A stretch of DNA of 62,679 nt from Paenibacillus sp. PAMC 26794 (GTDB lineage: Bacteria; Bacillota; Bacilli; Paenibacillales; Paenibacillaceae). How positions within the stretch are numbered: the stretch's first letter is position 1; each line of letters opens with the position of its first letter. The DNA is taken from contig NZ_ANHX01000081.1 of the NCBI RefSeq assembly GCF_000316035.1, positions 1 through 62,679 on the forward strand. Reading direction: 5' to 3'. Shown in pieces: positions 15,146 to 24,249 of this stretch. Both the position numbers and the translations under genes were made by a program. A model generated the notes under the pieces. The model was not told where the DNA came from, made no database searches, and saw only the letters and a list, made by a program, of their open reading frames with translations.

Positions 15146-16660
15146 TTGAGTATCAAGCCAGAAGAAATCAGTACATTAATTAAGAGCCAAATCGAACAAT
15201 ACAAGACCGATATCGATGTAGTCGAAGTTGGGACGGTTATCGAGGTTGGTGATGGTATCGCTCGTGTTTACGGACTTGAGAACGTCATGTCCAACGAGTT
15301 GGTTGAATTCCCAAGCGGTGTTATGGGACTCGCCATGAACGTGGAAGAAAGCAATGTCGGTGTCGTTATCCTGGGACCTTACTATGATATTCGTGAAGGC
15401 GACCAAGTAAAGCGTACTGGCCAAATCATGCAAGTGCCTGTAGGCGAAGCATTGATTGGACGCGTTGTGAACCCACTCGGTATTCCAGTGGATGGCAAAG
15501 GGCCAATCGCTACAACGGAATTCCGTCCGGTTGAAGGTAAAGCACCAGGCGTAATGGATCGTAAATCCGTTCATGAGCCGATGCAAACAGGGATCAAAGC
15601 CATTGATGCAATGGTACCAATCGGTCGTGGACAACGTGAGTTGATCATTGGTGACCGTCAAACGGGTAAAACATCCATCGCGATTGATGCGATCCTGAAC
15701 CAAAAAGGTAGCGGCATGAAATGTATCTATGTGGCTATTGGTCAGAAACAATCTACAGTTGCTCAAGTTGTGGAAACTCTTCGTCGTAAAGGCGCAATGG
15801 AGTACACGATCGTTGTAACTGCAGCTGCTTCCGATCCATCACCACTTCTCTACATCGCACCGTATTCCGGTTGTTCGATGGGTGAGTACTTCATGTACAA
15901 AGGCGAGCACGTTCTGGTTATCTATGATGACTTGACCAAACAAGCCTCTGCATATCGTGAGCTTTCTTTGTTGCTTCGTCGTCCACCAGGCCGTGAGGCT
16001 TATCCGGGTGACGTCTTCTACCTGCACTCCCGTTTGCTGGAGCGTGCCGCGAAGCTGAATGATGAGCTGGGTGGTGGTTCTTTAACCGCACTGCCGTTCA
16101 TTGAAACACAAGCCTCCGACGTATCAGCATACATTCCAACGAACGTAATCTCCATCACGGACGGACAAATCTTCCTGGAAGCTGACTTGTTCAATGCTGG
16201 ACAACGCCCGGCAATCAACGTAGGTATTTCCGTATCTCGTGTCGGTGGTTCTGCTCAGATCAAAGCGATGAAAAAGGTTGCAGGTTCCCTGCGTCTGGAC
16301 CTCGCTCAATATCGTGAGCTTCAAGCGTTCTCCCAGTTCGGTTCCGATCTGGATAAAGCGACTCAGGCCCGCTTGAATCGTGGTGCACGTATGATGGAAA
16401 TCCTGAAGCAAGGTGTGAACCAGCCTCTGGCTGTAGAACAACAGGTGGTCAGCTTGTACACAGCCGTTAAAGGATTCCTGGATGAAATTCCTACAGGTGA
16501 TGTGACTCGTTTCGAAGGTGAGTTCCTTGCGTTCATGGAGAGCAGCCATCCGGAAATTCTTGGGTCCATCCGTGACACTAAAGAACTGACTGCAGACAAC
16601 GAAAACGCGCTGAAAGGTGCAATTGAGAAGTTCAGAAAGAGCTTTGCCGTCTCTGTCTAA
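15146..16660 (+). CDS. atpA: ATP synthase F1 subunit alpha
   Basis: Regulatory nucleotide-binding subunit of 504 residues with Walker A GDRQTGKT, VYVAIGQKQS-type motifs and the signature PAINVGISVSRVGGSAQ. The start is TTG 15146 with GGGGTGAGG (15133-15141). The stop at 16660 is followed by 209 nt of tandem hairpins before atpG, an unusually long gap within an atp operon. Confidence 0.98.
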   Translation: MSIKPEEISTLIKSQIEQYKTDIDVVEVGTVIEVGDGIARVYGLENVMSNELVEFPSGVMGLAMNVEESNVGVVILGPYYDIREGDQVKRTGQIMQVPVGEALIGRVVNPLGIPVDGKGPIATTEFRPVEGKAPGVMDRKSVHEPMQTGIKAIDAMVPIGRGQRELIIGDRQTGKTSIAIDAILNQKGSGMKCIYVAIGQKQSTVAQVVETLRRKGAMEYTIVVTAAASDPSPLLYIAPYSGCSMGEYFMYKGEHVLVIYDDLTKQASAYRELSLLLRRPPGREAYPGDVFYLHSRLLERAAKLNDELGGGSLTALPFIETQASDVSAYIPTNVISITDGQIFLEADLFNAGQRPAINVGISVSRVGGSAQIKAMKKVAGSLRLDLAQYRELQAFSQFGSDLDKATQARLNRGARMMEILKQGVNQPLAVEQQVVSLYTAVKGFLDEIPTGDVTRFEGEFLAFMESSHPEILGSIRDTKELTADNENALKGAIEKFRKSFAVSV

Positions 16661-16715
16661 ATAAATGACTGCAGGTGCGGAGTTGTCTAACCGATTCCGC
16701 ATGTCTGCATGTAAT

Positions 16716-16859
16716 ACTTTGACTCTGTCAAAAAAGATGATGCTTACGATGTAGTTTTGACTCTGTCAAAACTAGTGGTGATGCTTACGAAGTAACTTTG
16801 GCTTTGCCAAAGTAGGGTTGTGCTTACGATGTAGTTTTGACTTTGTCAAAACTTTAAGG
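16716..16859 (+). repeat. Tandem hairpin array between atpA and atpG
   Basis: Three units of 39-41 nt start at 16741, 16782 and 16821 with TGCTTACGA, plus a partial unit before them. Each unit has a short hairpin: TTTTGAC..GTCAAAA in two, CTTTGGC..GCCAAAG in the unit at 16782 (a compensatory A:T to G:C change), and TTTGAC..GTCAAA in the partial one. The units end in GTGGTGA-like purine-rich text, and the last ends in the atpG Shine-Dalgarno AAGGTGGTG. The array looks like a repeated duplication of the atpG hairpin plus ribosome-binding region. Confidence 0.9.
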
Positions 16860-16869
16860 TGGTGAAATC

Positions 16870-17742
16870 ATGGCAAAAGGCATGCGCGAAATTAAGCGGC
16901 AAATTAAAAGCGTACAAAGCACCAAGCAGATCACCAAAGCAATGGAGATGGTAGCTGCTGCAAAACTGCGTAAAGCGCAGGAAAAAGCGGAAGCAGCCCG
17001 TCCGTATTCGGAGAAGCTGAAAGAAGTTGTAGCTAGTATTGCATCGAGCACGCAAGGAATCCAGCATCCGATGCTGGAGAGCCGTCCAGTCAAAAGGACA
17101 GCTTATCTGATTATCACATCGGACCGTGGGCTTGCAGGTGGCTACAATGCGAACGTTCTGCGTCAGGTGAATCAGACGCTCAAGGAACGCCACAACTCTC
17201 AGGATGACTACGAATTGTTCGTCATTGGACGTAAAGGACGCGATTACTTCAGACGTCGTGAAATGGCGATGGCATCCACAACAACGGATCTGTCGGATTC
17301 GCCTTCATTTGCAGATATCAAATCCATCGCACACGAGGCTGTTCATGGGTTTGAACTGGCTGAATTTGATGAATTGTACATTTGTTATAACCGCTTTGTG
17401 AATGCGTTGACCCAGATTCCTACGGTAGAAAAACTTCTTCCGATGGAAACACCTGAGGTAACTGTTGCGGAAGGACCAACGGCAAGCTACGAATACGAGC
17501 CGTCTGCTGAGGCTGTACTGGAGGTTTTGCTTCCGCGTTACGCGGAGACGCTGATCTATGGTGCGCTTTTGAACGGTAAGGCGAGTGAGCTAGGCGCGAA
17601 AATGACGGCGATGGGTAATGCAACCAAAAATGCATCCAAAATGATTAACGAATTGTCATTGACCTATAACCGTGCCCGTCAAGCGGCGATTACGCAGGAG
17701 ATTACGGAAATTGTGGCAGGTGCCAACGCAGCACAAGGCTAA
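16870..17742 (+). CDS. atpG: ATP synthase F1 subunit gamma
   Basis: Central rotor shaft of 290 residues, with an N-terminal coiled coil starting MAKGMREIKRQIKSVQSTKQITKAMEMV-like text, the TSDRGLAGGYNANV Rossmann-like segment and a C-terminal helix ending AAITQEITEIVAGA. The ATG at 16870 follows AAGGTGGTG, directly downstream of the last hairpin of the tandem array, so folding of that hairpin could affect its translation. Confidence 0.97.
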   Translation: MAKGMREIKRQIKSVQSTKQITKAMEMVAAAKLRKAQEKAEAARPYSEKLKEVVASIASSTQGIQHPMLESRPVKRTAYLIITSDRGLAGGYNANVLRQVNQTLKERHNSQDDYELFVIGRKGRDYFRRREMAMASTTTDLSDSPSFADIKSIAHEAVHGFELAEFDELYICYNRFVNALTQIPTVEKLLPMETPEVTVAEGPTASYEYEPSAEAVLEVLLPRYAETLIYGALLNGKASELGAKMTAMGNATKNASKMINELSLTYNRARQAAITQEITEIVAGANAAQG

Positions 17743-17835
17743 TTGTTTTTATTAATGAAGGCTTGCAGAGCAAAGATAAACGAACGGTACATTATTTTTG
17801 CAAAAGTAGCAGGCTTGTAGGAGGGGAACGTTAAG

Positions 17836-19239
17836 ATGAACAAAGGACGCGTTGTGAGCATCATGGGTCCGGTTGTTGACGTCGAGTTTGATCGCGGCGG
17901 TCTGCCGGAAATCCTCAATGCCATTACGATCACTACAGTAAGTGAGAGCGGCGTAAGTGTGAACCTTACACTCGAAGCTTCGAGACATCTGGGTGACAAC
18001 CGTGTACGTTGTATTGCGATGTCCTCCACGGATGGACTTGTACGTGGTATGGAAGCATTAGATACAGGAGCTCCAATCTCTGTACCTGTCGGAGAAGCGA
18101 CACTGGGTCGGGTATTTAACGTACTCGGCGAAGCCATTGATACTGGCGGTCCTGTAGCTACTGAACAGAAGAACCCGATTCACCGTTCAGCGCCTGCATT
18201 TGATGAACTGACTACCCAGGCAGAGATGCTGGAGACAGGAATCAAAGTTATTGACTTGCTCGCTCCTTACGCCAAAGGTGGTAAAATCGGTCTCTTCGGT
18301 GGTGCCGGTGTAGGTAAAACGGTAACGATTCAGGAATTGATCAACAACATCGCACAAGAGCACGGCGGTATCTCCGTATTCGCAGGTGTTGGTGAGCGTA
18401 CACGTGAGGGTAATGACTTGTATCACGAGATGAGTGATTCCGGCGTTATCAACAAAACAGCAATGGTCTTCGGACAAATGAACGAGCCTCCAGGCGCACG
18501 TCTTCGTGTAGCCCTCACAGGTCTGACGATGGCGGAATACTTCCGTGATGAAGAAGGCCGTGACGTGTTGCTCTTTATCGATAATATCTTCCGTTTCACC
18601 CAAGCGGGTTCAGAAGTATCTGCCTTGCTTGGACGTATGCCTTCCGCGGTAGGTTACCAACCTACGCTGGCAACAGAAATGGGTCAACTGCAAGAACGTA
18701 TCACTTCAACGAAAAAAGGTTCTGTAACATCCATCCAGGCCATCTACGTGCCTGCGGATGACTATACAGATCCGGCTCCTGCAACGACGTTTGCCCACTT
18801 GGATGCAACGACGAATCTGGAGCGTAAAATTTCCGAGATGGGTATCTATCCTGCGGTAGATCCGCTGGCATCCAGCTCCCGGATCTTGTCCCCTGAAGTT
18901 GTAGGTGAAGAACACTACAACGTAGCTCAAGGCGTTAAACGTATCTTGGCGCGTTACAATGAACTGCAAGATATCATTGCGATCCTGGGTATGGACGAGT
19001 TGAGTGAGGAAGACAGAGCGCTTGTATACCGTGCTCGTAAAATCCAACGTTTCTTGTCCCAGCCATTCCACGTTGCTGAAGCATTTAACGGTATTCCAGG
19101 TAAATACGTTCCGGTTAAAGAAACGGTGCGCAGCTTTAAAGAGATTCTCGAAGGTAAGTATGATGATCTTCCGGAAGCAGCTTTCCTCTTTGTTGGTACA
19201 ATTGAAGAGGCAGTGGAGAAAGCCAAAACACTGGTTTAG
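17836..19239 (+). CDS. atpD: ATP synthase F1 subunit beta (catalytic)
   Basis: Catalytic subunit of 467 residues with Walker A GGAGVGKT, the catalytic-Glu region GVGERTREGNDLY, Walker B LLFIDNIFRF and the signature PAVDPLASSSRIL. The Shine-Dalgarno AGGAGGGG lies before ATG 17836. It follows atpG after 93 nt without a terminator. Ordinary in every respect. Confidence 0.99.
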   Translation: MNKGRVVSIMGPVVDVEFDRGGLPEILNAITITTVSESGVSVNLTLEASRHLGDNRVRCIAMSSTDGLVRGMEALDTGAPISVPVGEATLGRVFNVLGEAIDTGGPVATEQKNPIHRSAPAFDELTTQAEMLETGIKVIDLLAPYAKGGKIGLFGGAGVGKTVTIQELINNIAQEHGGISVFAGVGERTREGNDLYHEMSDSGVINKTAMVFGQMNEPPGARLRVALTGLTMAEYFRDEEGRDVLLFIDNIFRFTQAGSEVSALLGRMPSAVGYQPTLATEMGQLQERITSTKKGSVTSIQAIYVPADDYTDPAPATTFAHLDATTNLERKISEMGIYPAVDPLASSSRILSPEVVGEEHYNVAQGVKRILARYNELQDIIAILGMDELSEEDRALVYRARKIQRFLSQPFHVAEAFNGIPGKYVPVKETVRSFKEILEGKYDDLPEAAFLFVGTIEEAVEKAKTLV

Positions 19240-19299
19240 TCTGAATCCAGGATTGTCCTTATGTGGGCTATCCTTCGGATAGTTTCAGGAGGGATGGAA

Positions 19300-19704
19300 T
19301 TGAGCACCTTTTTGTTGGAGATTGTAACACCCGAGCGTCTGGTATATTCAGAACAAGTGGATAGCATCACAGCTCGTGGTATTGAAGGGGAACTGGGTAT
19401 TCTGCCTGGTCATATTCCTATGGTTACACCTTTGCAGATTGCACCAATCTATATCCATAACGGAAAAGAAAATAAACGAGTTGCTATCGGTGGCGGGTTT
19501 ATCGAAGTTCGTAAAGATAAGGTTGTTGTACTCGCAGAGAGTGCTGAATTCCCGGAAAGCATCGATGTGGATCGTGCGCGTGCGGCGAAAGAGCGGGCAG
19601 AGCGTCGGCTTGCAAGCCAAAGCAATCAGGACCACTTTGATCACCGTCGTGCAGAGATTGCGCTGCAAAAAGCGGTTAACCGGATTAATGTATTCGGCAA
19701 ATAA
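19300..19704 (+). CDS. atpC: ATP synthase F1 subunit epsilon
   Basis: Rotor and inhibitory subunit of 134 residues: an N-terminal beta-sandwich (LEIVTPERLVYSEQVDS, GELGILPGHIPMVTPL) and a C-terminal helical hairpin. The TTG at 19300 is chosen because AGGAGGG (19287-19293) ends 6 nt upstream and gives the usual length. The ATGs at 19261 and 19294 are upstream of, or touching, that Shine-Dalgarno. It is the last gene of the operon. Confidence 0.96.
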   Translation: MSTFLLEIVTPERLVYSEQVDSITARGIEGELGILPGHIPMVTPLQIAPIYIHNGKENKRVAIGGGFIEVRKDKVVVLAESAEFPESIDVDRARAAKERAERRLASQSNQDHFDHRRAEIALQKAVNRINVFGK

Positions 19705-19718
19705 ACGATTCTTGGAAG

Positions 19719-19748
19719 GCCCGGCGGCTTAGTCTGCCGGGCTTTTTT
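19719..19748 (+). terminator. Terminator of the atp operon
   Basis: GCCCGGCGG and CTGCCGGGC form a strong GC stem followed by a six-base T-run. Confidence 0.92.
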
Positions 19749-20311
19749 GAGTTTGTTTGATAGAATTGTTTTATCGAATATATCAAAATGGCTGACCACA
19801 AATCCATCCTATCCCTTCAGTAAACAAAAGTATTTTAAGCAAAATGTTCACCGATTATGAGGATTTGAATAGAATGTAGGACTAAAGTAGTGGGCGCATC
19901 TACCACTAAGAGAACCATTTTTTTCATGAGTGAATTTAAATTATTTCCGAGGAAATGACAGAATCGATATCGAAATAGCGCTCTTTTATGTCGTTTTAGT
20001 CACAAAATCCCGGCATTTTAAAATTAAAATAGTTTAGAAGTGGAAATCAATGTAATTGACAATGTATGATGAAAGAGCCTATATTCCATAGAGTCAGCAG
20101 AAGCAGGAAGCTGCGTAGTAGATTCCATAGTCATGCACAGCCGCATTGTTGCTGCTCGGTGATTGGGCATCAGGAGATTCCTGCCTGGCAGGAGTAAATC
20201 TGACAGTACGCTCAGTATGTTGTGCTCAAGACATTCCAGTATACTAACAAGTTATGGGTGCCAGGCATATGATATGCTGATCGCTGCAACAAATGTGGAG
20301 GTAAAGAATAT
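19749..20311 (+). other. Non-coding leader region upstream of ywzB
   Basis: About 560 bases without a gene. 19749-20050 is AT-rich with nothing recognisable. TTGACA (20056-20061) and TATATT (20080-20085), spaced 18 nt, are a fair sigma-A promoter. The ~220-nt leader it would make holds a hairpin, AGATT-CCTGCC-T-GGCAGG-AG-TAAATCT (about 20175-20201), plus a GCATATGATATGC palindrome close to the gene. Confidence 0.5.
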
Positions 20312-20569
20312 ATGGATACTGATCTGACGAATCAGGTGAACCAAGCGTTAAGCACCAATGGATTGGTCTCAATCATTGTCTCCCTGTTATGTATAGCGTT
20401 GTCTTGGTGGGCTTTGACAAATCTCAAACTGGATTTAATCATCAGGCAACCAAGAGGTGCTCAGGGAAGACTGTTGCATTTGTTGCTCGCCATCATTTTG
20501 GGGCATGCCGTTGCTGGCTTTGTCATTGACTACTTGTCCTGGACTCAAATGTTGCGTAATTTGTTTTAA
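20312..20569 (+). CDS. ywzB: DUF1146 (YwzB-like) membrane protein
   Basis: An 85-residue protein with two hydrophobic segments (GLVSIIVSLLCIALSWWAL and LLHLLLAIILGHAVAGFVI) flanking a short basic loop with the LDLIIRQPRGAQGRLLHLLL text typical of DUF1146. The Shine-Dalgarno TGGAGGT precedes ATG 20312. The position between atpC and murA matches Bacillus ywzB. Function unknown. The ywmB gene that follows in Bacillus is not found here. Confidence 0.88.
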   Translation: MDTDLTNQVNQALSTNGLVSIIVSLLCIALSWWALTNLKLDLIIRQPRGAQGRLLHLLLAIILGHAVAGFVIDYLSWTQMLRNLF

Positions 20570-21092
20570 TGTTGAGATGGTTGGTTAATCATCTGTTAGG
20601 TTCTTCAAGCTGCTCATTGTCGAATAACATCGATTAATTGTGTTAACAATTAGAGTATGAGTTGTCTGTAGAGAAATTAAGAAAAAAATGTGACGTAAAA
20701 TTGGATGAATTTGAGATGTTTTATGTAAAAATGCTTGTATCGTACAATTCAACAATGTTATGATGGAAGTTAGGGAATTCACAATTGTTCACTTATTTTG
20801 TAGTTATAAACGGGATATCCGGTTCATGCCGGCTAATAACCATCCCACTCTGTCTGTTCTGATGCTCTGCTGGCTTGTAAGACACTGATTTTACATGCTG
20901 AATAGCAAGATGCACGGCACATGGTATCATTGATATGGATTATAAAAAACCAATTCTTTTCTGAACGGACATCTGTGGCAATATGCCAGAATATGTCGAA
21001 ATTCCACACACAGCAACAGTCCTTTCTACACACAGTGGGGCTTACGTATTCCGGAATGAAGAAAAGGGAATAAAAGCGCGGAGGGAACCATG
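20570..21092 (+). other. Non-coding gap before murA, with a promoter candidate
   Basis: About 520 bases without a credible gene. TTGTAT (20735-20740) and TATGAT (20759-20764) with an 18-nt spacer form a promoter candidate. No hairpin with a T-run closes ywzB. I see no remnant of ywmB, which occupies this place in Bacillus. Confidence 0.45.
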
Positions 21093-22439
21093 ATGAGCAA
21101 ATTTATCGTCCGCGGTGGCAAAAGGTTGACCGGAAGTGTCAAAGTTAGCGGCGCTAAAAATTCTGTTCTTCCGATCATCGCTGCCTCTCTCTTAGGGGAA
21201 GAAGGACAAAGCGTTATTATTGACGCGCCTCCTCTAGACGATGTGATGACGATTAACAAGGTGTTGGAATCGCTGGGAGCGGGAGTTACATACCGGGACG
21301 AAGTGATTACCGTAAATGCGGAGAAACTTACTTCCTGTGAAGCCCCGTATGAATGGGTAAGTAAAATGCGGGCGTCTTTCCTGGTCATGGGGCCTTTGTT
21401 GACTCGAATGGGTCATACAAGAATCTCACTTCCTGGTGGATGTGCCATCGGTACACGGCCTATTGATCAGCATTTGAAAGGTTTTGAAGCCATGGGCGCA
21501 GAGATCAGCTTGGGCCAAGGTTATATCGAAGCTCGTAGCCAAGGACGGTTGCGTGGCGCGAAAATTTATCTGGATGTGGCTTCCGTAGGTGCCACTCAAA
21601 ATATTATGATGGCTGCAACATTGGCCGAAGGTGTAACTGTTCTGGAGAACGCTGCAAAAGAACCTGAGATTGTGGATCTTGCCAACTTCCTGAATGGGAT
21701 GGGTGCCATCGTACGTGGTGCTGGTACTGGAGTGATTCGCATCGAAGGTGTGGAGAAGCTGACAGGCGTTACTCACACGGTCATTCCGGATCGGGTAGAA
21801 GCTGGTACGTATATGGCTGCTGCTGCAATCTCTGGTGGTGACGTGTACATTGAAGGTGCAATCTCTGATCACTTGGGCTCCGTTATTGCGAAGCTTGAAG
21901 AGATGGGTGTAACAATCCAACCGGATGAGAATGGCGTGCGTGTAATCGCAGATCGTCCTCTTAAGGCTGTGGATGTGAAAACATTACCATACCCAGGATT
22001 CCCGACAGATATGCAATCCCAGATGATGGCGCTCTTGCTCGCATCTGAAGGAACAAGTGTCGTGACAGAGACTGTTTTTGAAAACCGATTCATGCATGTG
22101 GATGAATTCCAATTGATGAATGCGGAGATCAAAGTTGAAGGACGTTCGTCCATCGTCACAGGTAATGCCAAACTGAAGGGTGCCAAAGTAACGGCTACTG
22201 ATCTGCGTGCGGGTGCCGCACTCATTATTGCAGGTCTTGTTGCTGAAGGTACAACGGAAGTGGGCGGTGTTCATCACATCGACCGTGGCTATGTACATCT
22301 CGCTGAGAAGCTTAACGGACTTGGAGCCGACATCTATCGCATCTCGGTTGATGAGCCTAAGCTGGAAGCAACCAAAGCACCTAGTGAAAAAGTGGAGAAA
22401 GAAGTACCGATGTTTAAGGTACAACCAACTTTGGCTTAA
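21093..22439 (+). CDS. murA: UDP-N-acetylglucosamine 1-carboxyvinyltransferase MurA
   Basis: First committed step of peptidoglycan synthesis: enolpyruvyl transfer from PEP to UDP-GlcNAc. Visible features are GAKNSVLPI with Lys/Asn substrate contacts, the fosfomycin-reactive Cys loop LPGGCAIGTRPIDQHL, and DRVEAGTYM. The protein has 448 residues; the C-terminal ~25 residues (KLEATKAPSEKVEKEV..) are an extension. Two adjacent ATGs exist (21090, 21093); the second is better spaced from GGAGGG (21080-21085). Context identifies it as the murAA paralogue. It ends with the terminator at 22536. Confidence 0.97.
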   Translation: MSKFIVRGGKRLTGSVKVSGAKNSVLPIIAASLLGEEGQSVIIDAPPLDDVMTINKVLESLGAGVTYRDEVITVNAEKLTSCEAPYEWVSKMRASFLVMGPLLTRMGHTRISLPGGCAIGTRPIDQHLKGFEAMGAEISLGQGYIEARSQGRLRGAKIYLDVASVGATQNIMMAATLAEGVTVLENAAKEPEIVDLANFLNGMGAIVRGAGTGVIRIEGVEKLTGVTHTVIPDRVEAGTYMAAAAISGGDVYIEGAISDHLGSVIAKLEEMGVTIQPDENGVRVIADRPLKAVDVKTLPYPGFPTDMQSQMMALLLASEGTSVVTETVFENRFMHVDEFQLMNAEIKVEGRSSIVTGNAKLKGAKVTATDLRAGAALIIAGLVAEGTTEVGGVHHIDRGYVHLAEKLNGLGADIYRISVDEPKLEATKAPSEKVEKEVPMFKVQPTLA

Positions 22440-22535
22440 CACTGGATTGAATAGAAAAAATATGGTCCCTCTATTATGAGTCACACGGTTGTGTGGATTA
22501 TGAATGCGAAGGAACGTATATTGTGAAAAATGATA

Positions 22536-22564
22536 AAGCTAAGCCATCTGGCTTGGCTTTTTTT
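22536..22564 (+). terminator. Terminator after murA
   Basis: AAGCTAAGCC and GGCTTGGCTT (one G:U pair) with a T-run. Confidence 0.85.
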
Positions 22565-22908
22565 GTGTTTATTTTTAAGAAGATGACGAGATATGTGATA
22601 CCTGATTCTATTAATAGCTGGTCCTAACTTGTATAGCATAACATCGTATTCTGTATCGATTCTGAACCAAATGAAAGAGCATACTTTATATAGGGTGTCG
22701 GTTCTAATTAAACACTGGTATTCAGCGACAGATCAACGTTTCTAAGATGTACATAGCAAAAGAAAACAGGAAACTGAACAGAACGAAAAGGGCCTCGTTT
22801 CTCTCAAATCAGGTTCTATCAGATCAAGCCAGCTCATAACCTAAACTATGGATTTGAACAACACGACCGGCACATGACCGGCCATAGATAATGGAGGGTT
22901 ATATTCGA
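22565..22908 (+). other. Gap upstream of spoIID
   Basis: About 340 bases with no gene. CATACTTT at 22680-22687 resembles a sigma-E -10 box, but no matching -35 was found. Just before spoIID, two CCGG-containing segments (22860-22885) form a small hairpin. The ribosome-binding site GGAGGG is at 22893-22898. Confidence 0.35.
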
Positions 22909-24249
22909 ATGAAAGAAACCCGTGTACAGGTAAAGGTACCCCTTGTCCCTCGTCCAGGTATGCAAGAGCCGGAGGGAAATACTGTTTCTGGAGCGGAAAA
23001 AGACAAACCTGTCCCATTGAACCTGAGGACTGTTCCATCACAGCCTGCAAGATTAACCAATCCAGGACGGGTGTCGACAAATGAGTTGAACCGACAGACA
23101 ACCGAGCACATTCATATACCTGTTATTGAGCTGGATCAGTTCCGCCGAGTAAAGCGTCGCCGAATGCGGACATTTGGACGAAAACCCCGATGGGGACGCA
23201 ATACGAAGCGATGGCAACCTGCTGCCGCTGTATCTGCCTTATTGGCAATGGCGTTGCTAATTCCGGTAATTCTGGTATGGCCACGGACAAGCGAATCACC
23301 AAAGCCGATCCCTGCTCCAACAGATTCAATCAGTACAAGAACCCCAGCTCCTGCGCCAGCCGTTCCTGTTACGTACCCTGAACCCGAAGTACGCGTATAC
23401 CTGTCTGCAACGGGCACAACGATGAATCTGCCATTGGAAGACTATGTTACCGGAGTTGTGGCAGCTGAGATGCCGGGGGAATTCAGACTGGAGGCGTTAA
23501 AGGCGCAGGCAATAGCAGCTCGCACATTTATCGTGCGAAGACTTGCTGCGAGTGATACAAGCGGTGTTCCATCAGGTGCGGCGGATGTGACGGATACGGT
23601 CAGCCATCAGGTGTTTATTCCGCCAGATCAGGTAAAAGCGGATTGGACGCGTCTAGGGAAGGCGAAGGAATGGGAGAAGCTGCAACAGGCTGTCCGCGAA
23701 AGTCGAGATACGGTGATGACATATCAGGGCAAGGCAATCACCGCATCCTTTTTTTCCACAAGTAATGGGTATACCGAGAATGCGGAGGATGTATGGGGGA
23801 ACGCTGTGCCGTATCTGCAAAGTGTAGACAGTCCGTGGGACAAAGACCTGGCACCAGGATTCAAGCAGACTGTTACCATGAAGCGTAATGAGATTCTGCA
23901 GAAGTTAAACCTGGACGCCATTCCGGTGACCGCCCAGAAGGGTGGATCGTGGATGGAAGTATTGTCTACAACCAAAGGACATCGGATTAAGGAAATGCAG
24001 ATCGCAGGTGAAACATTCAGCGGACCCGAGGTGCGTAAGCTGCTTGGATTAAGATCCAGCCAGTTCAGTTGGAAGACCACAGGTGACGAGGTCCAAATTA
24101 CAACGTTCGGGTATGGGCATGGGGTTGGCATGAGCCAGTGGGGAGCAAACGGCATGGCGCAGGAGGGACACACGGCCACCCAGATTCTCAAACACTACTA
24201 TACCGGCATTTCATTCGGACAGGCATCCAAGATGCTGGCAGCGAAGTAG
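22909..24249 (+). CDS. spoIID: SpoIID, engulfment lytic transglycosylase
   Basis: Membrane-anchored peptidoglycan lytic transglycosylase of the SpoIIDMP engulfment complex. The 446 residues split into a long N-terminal cytoplasmic region (about 1-105, ending in the basic RRVKRRRMRTFGRKPRWGR), one membrane helix (about 108-125), a Pro-rich linker and the SpoIID domain from about 165. The domain shows LPLEDYVTGVVAAEMPGEFR, LKAQAIAARTFIV, ASFFSTSNGYTENAEDVWG and YGHGVGMSQWGANGMA. The ATG at 22909 lies 10 nt after GGAGGG. It is about 100 residues longer than Bacillus SpoIID, mostly in the N-terminal tail. Confidence 0.95.
   Translation: MKETRVQVKVPLVPRPGMQEPEGNTVSGAEKDKPVPLNLRTVPSQPARLTNPGRVSTNELNRQTTEHIHIPVIELDQFRRVKRRRMRTFGRKPRWGRNTKRWQPAAAVSALLAMALLIPVILVWPRTSESPKPIPAPTDSISTRTPAPAPAVPVTYPEPEVRVYLSATGTTMNLPLEDYVTGVVAAEMPGEFRLEALKAQAIAARTFIVRRLAASDTSGVPSGAADVTDTVSHQVFIPPDQVKADWTRLGKAKEWEKLQQAVRESRDTVMTYQGKAITASFFSTSNGYTENAEDVWGNAVPYLQSVDSPWDKDLAPGFKQTVTMKRNEILQKLNLDAIPVTAQKGGSWMEVLSTTKGHRIKEMQIAGETFSGPEVRKLLGLRSSQFSWKTTGDEVQITTFGYGHGVGMSQWGANGMAQEGHTATQILKHYYTGISFGQASKMLAAK

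Noticed and set aside
16716..16859. CRISPR array between atpA and atpG
   Set aside because: Units follow each other without unique spacers, and each unit contains its own hairpin. There are no cas genes.
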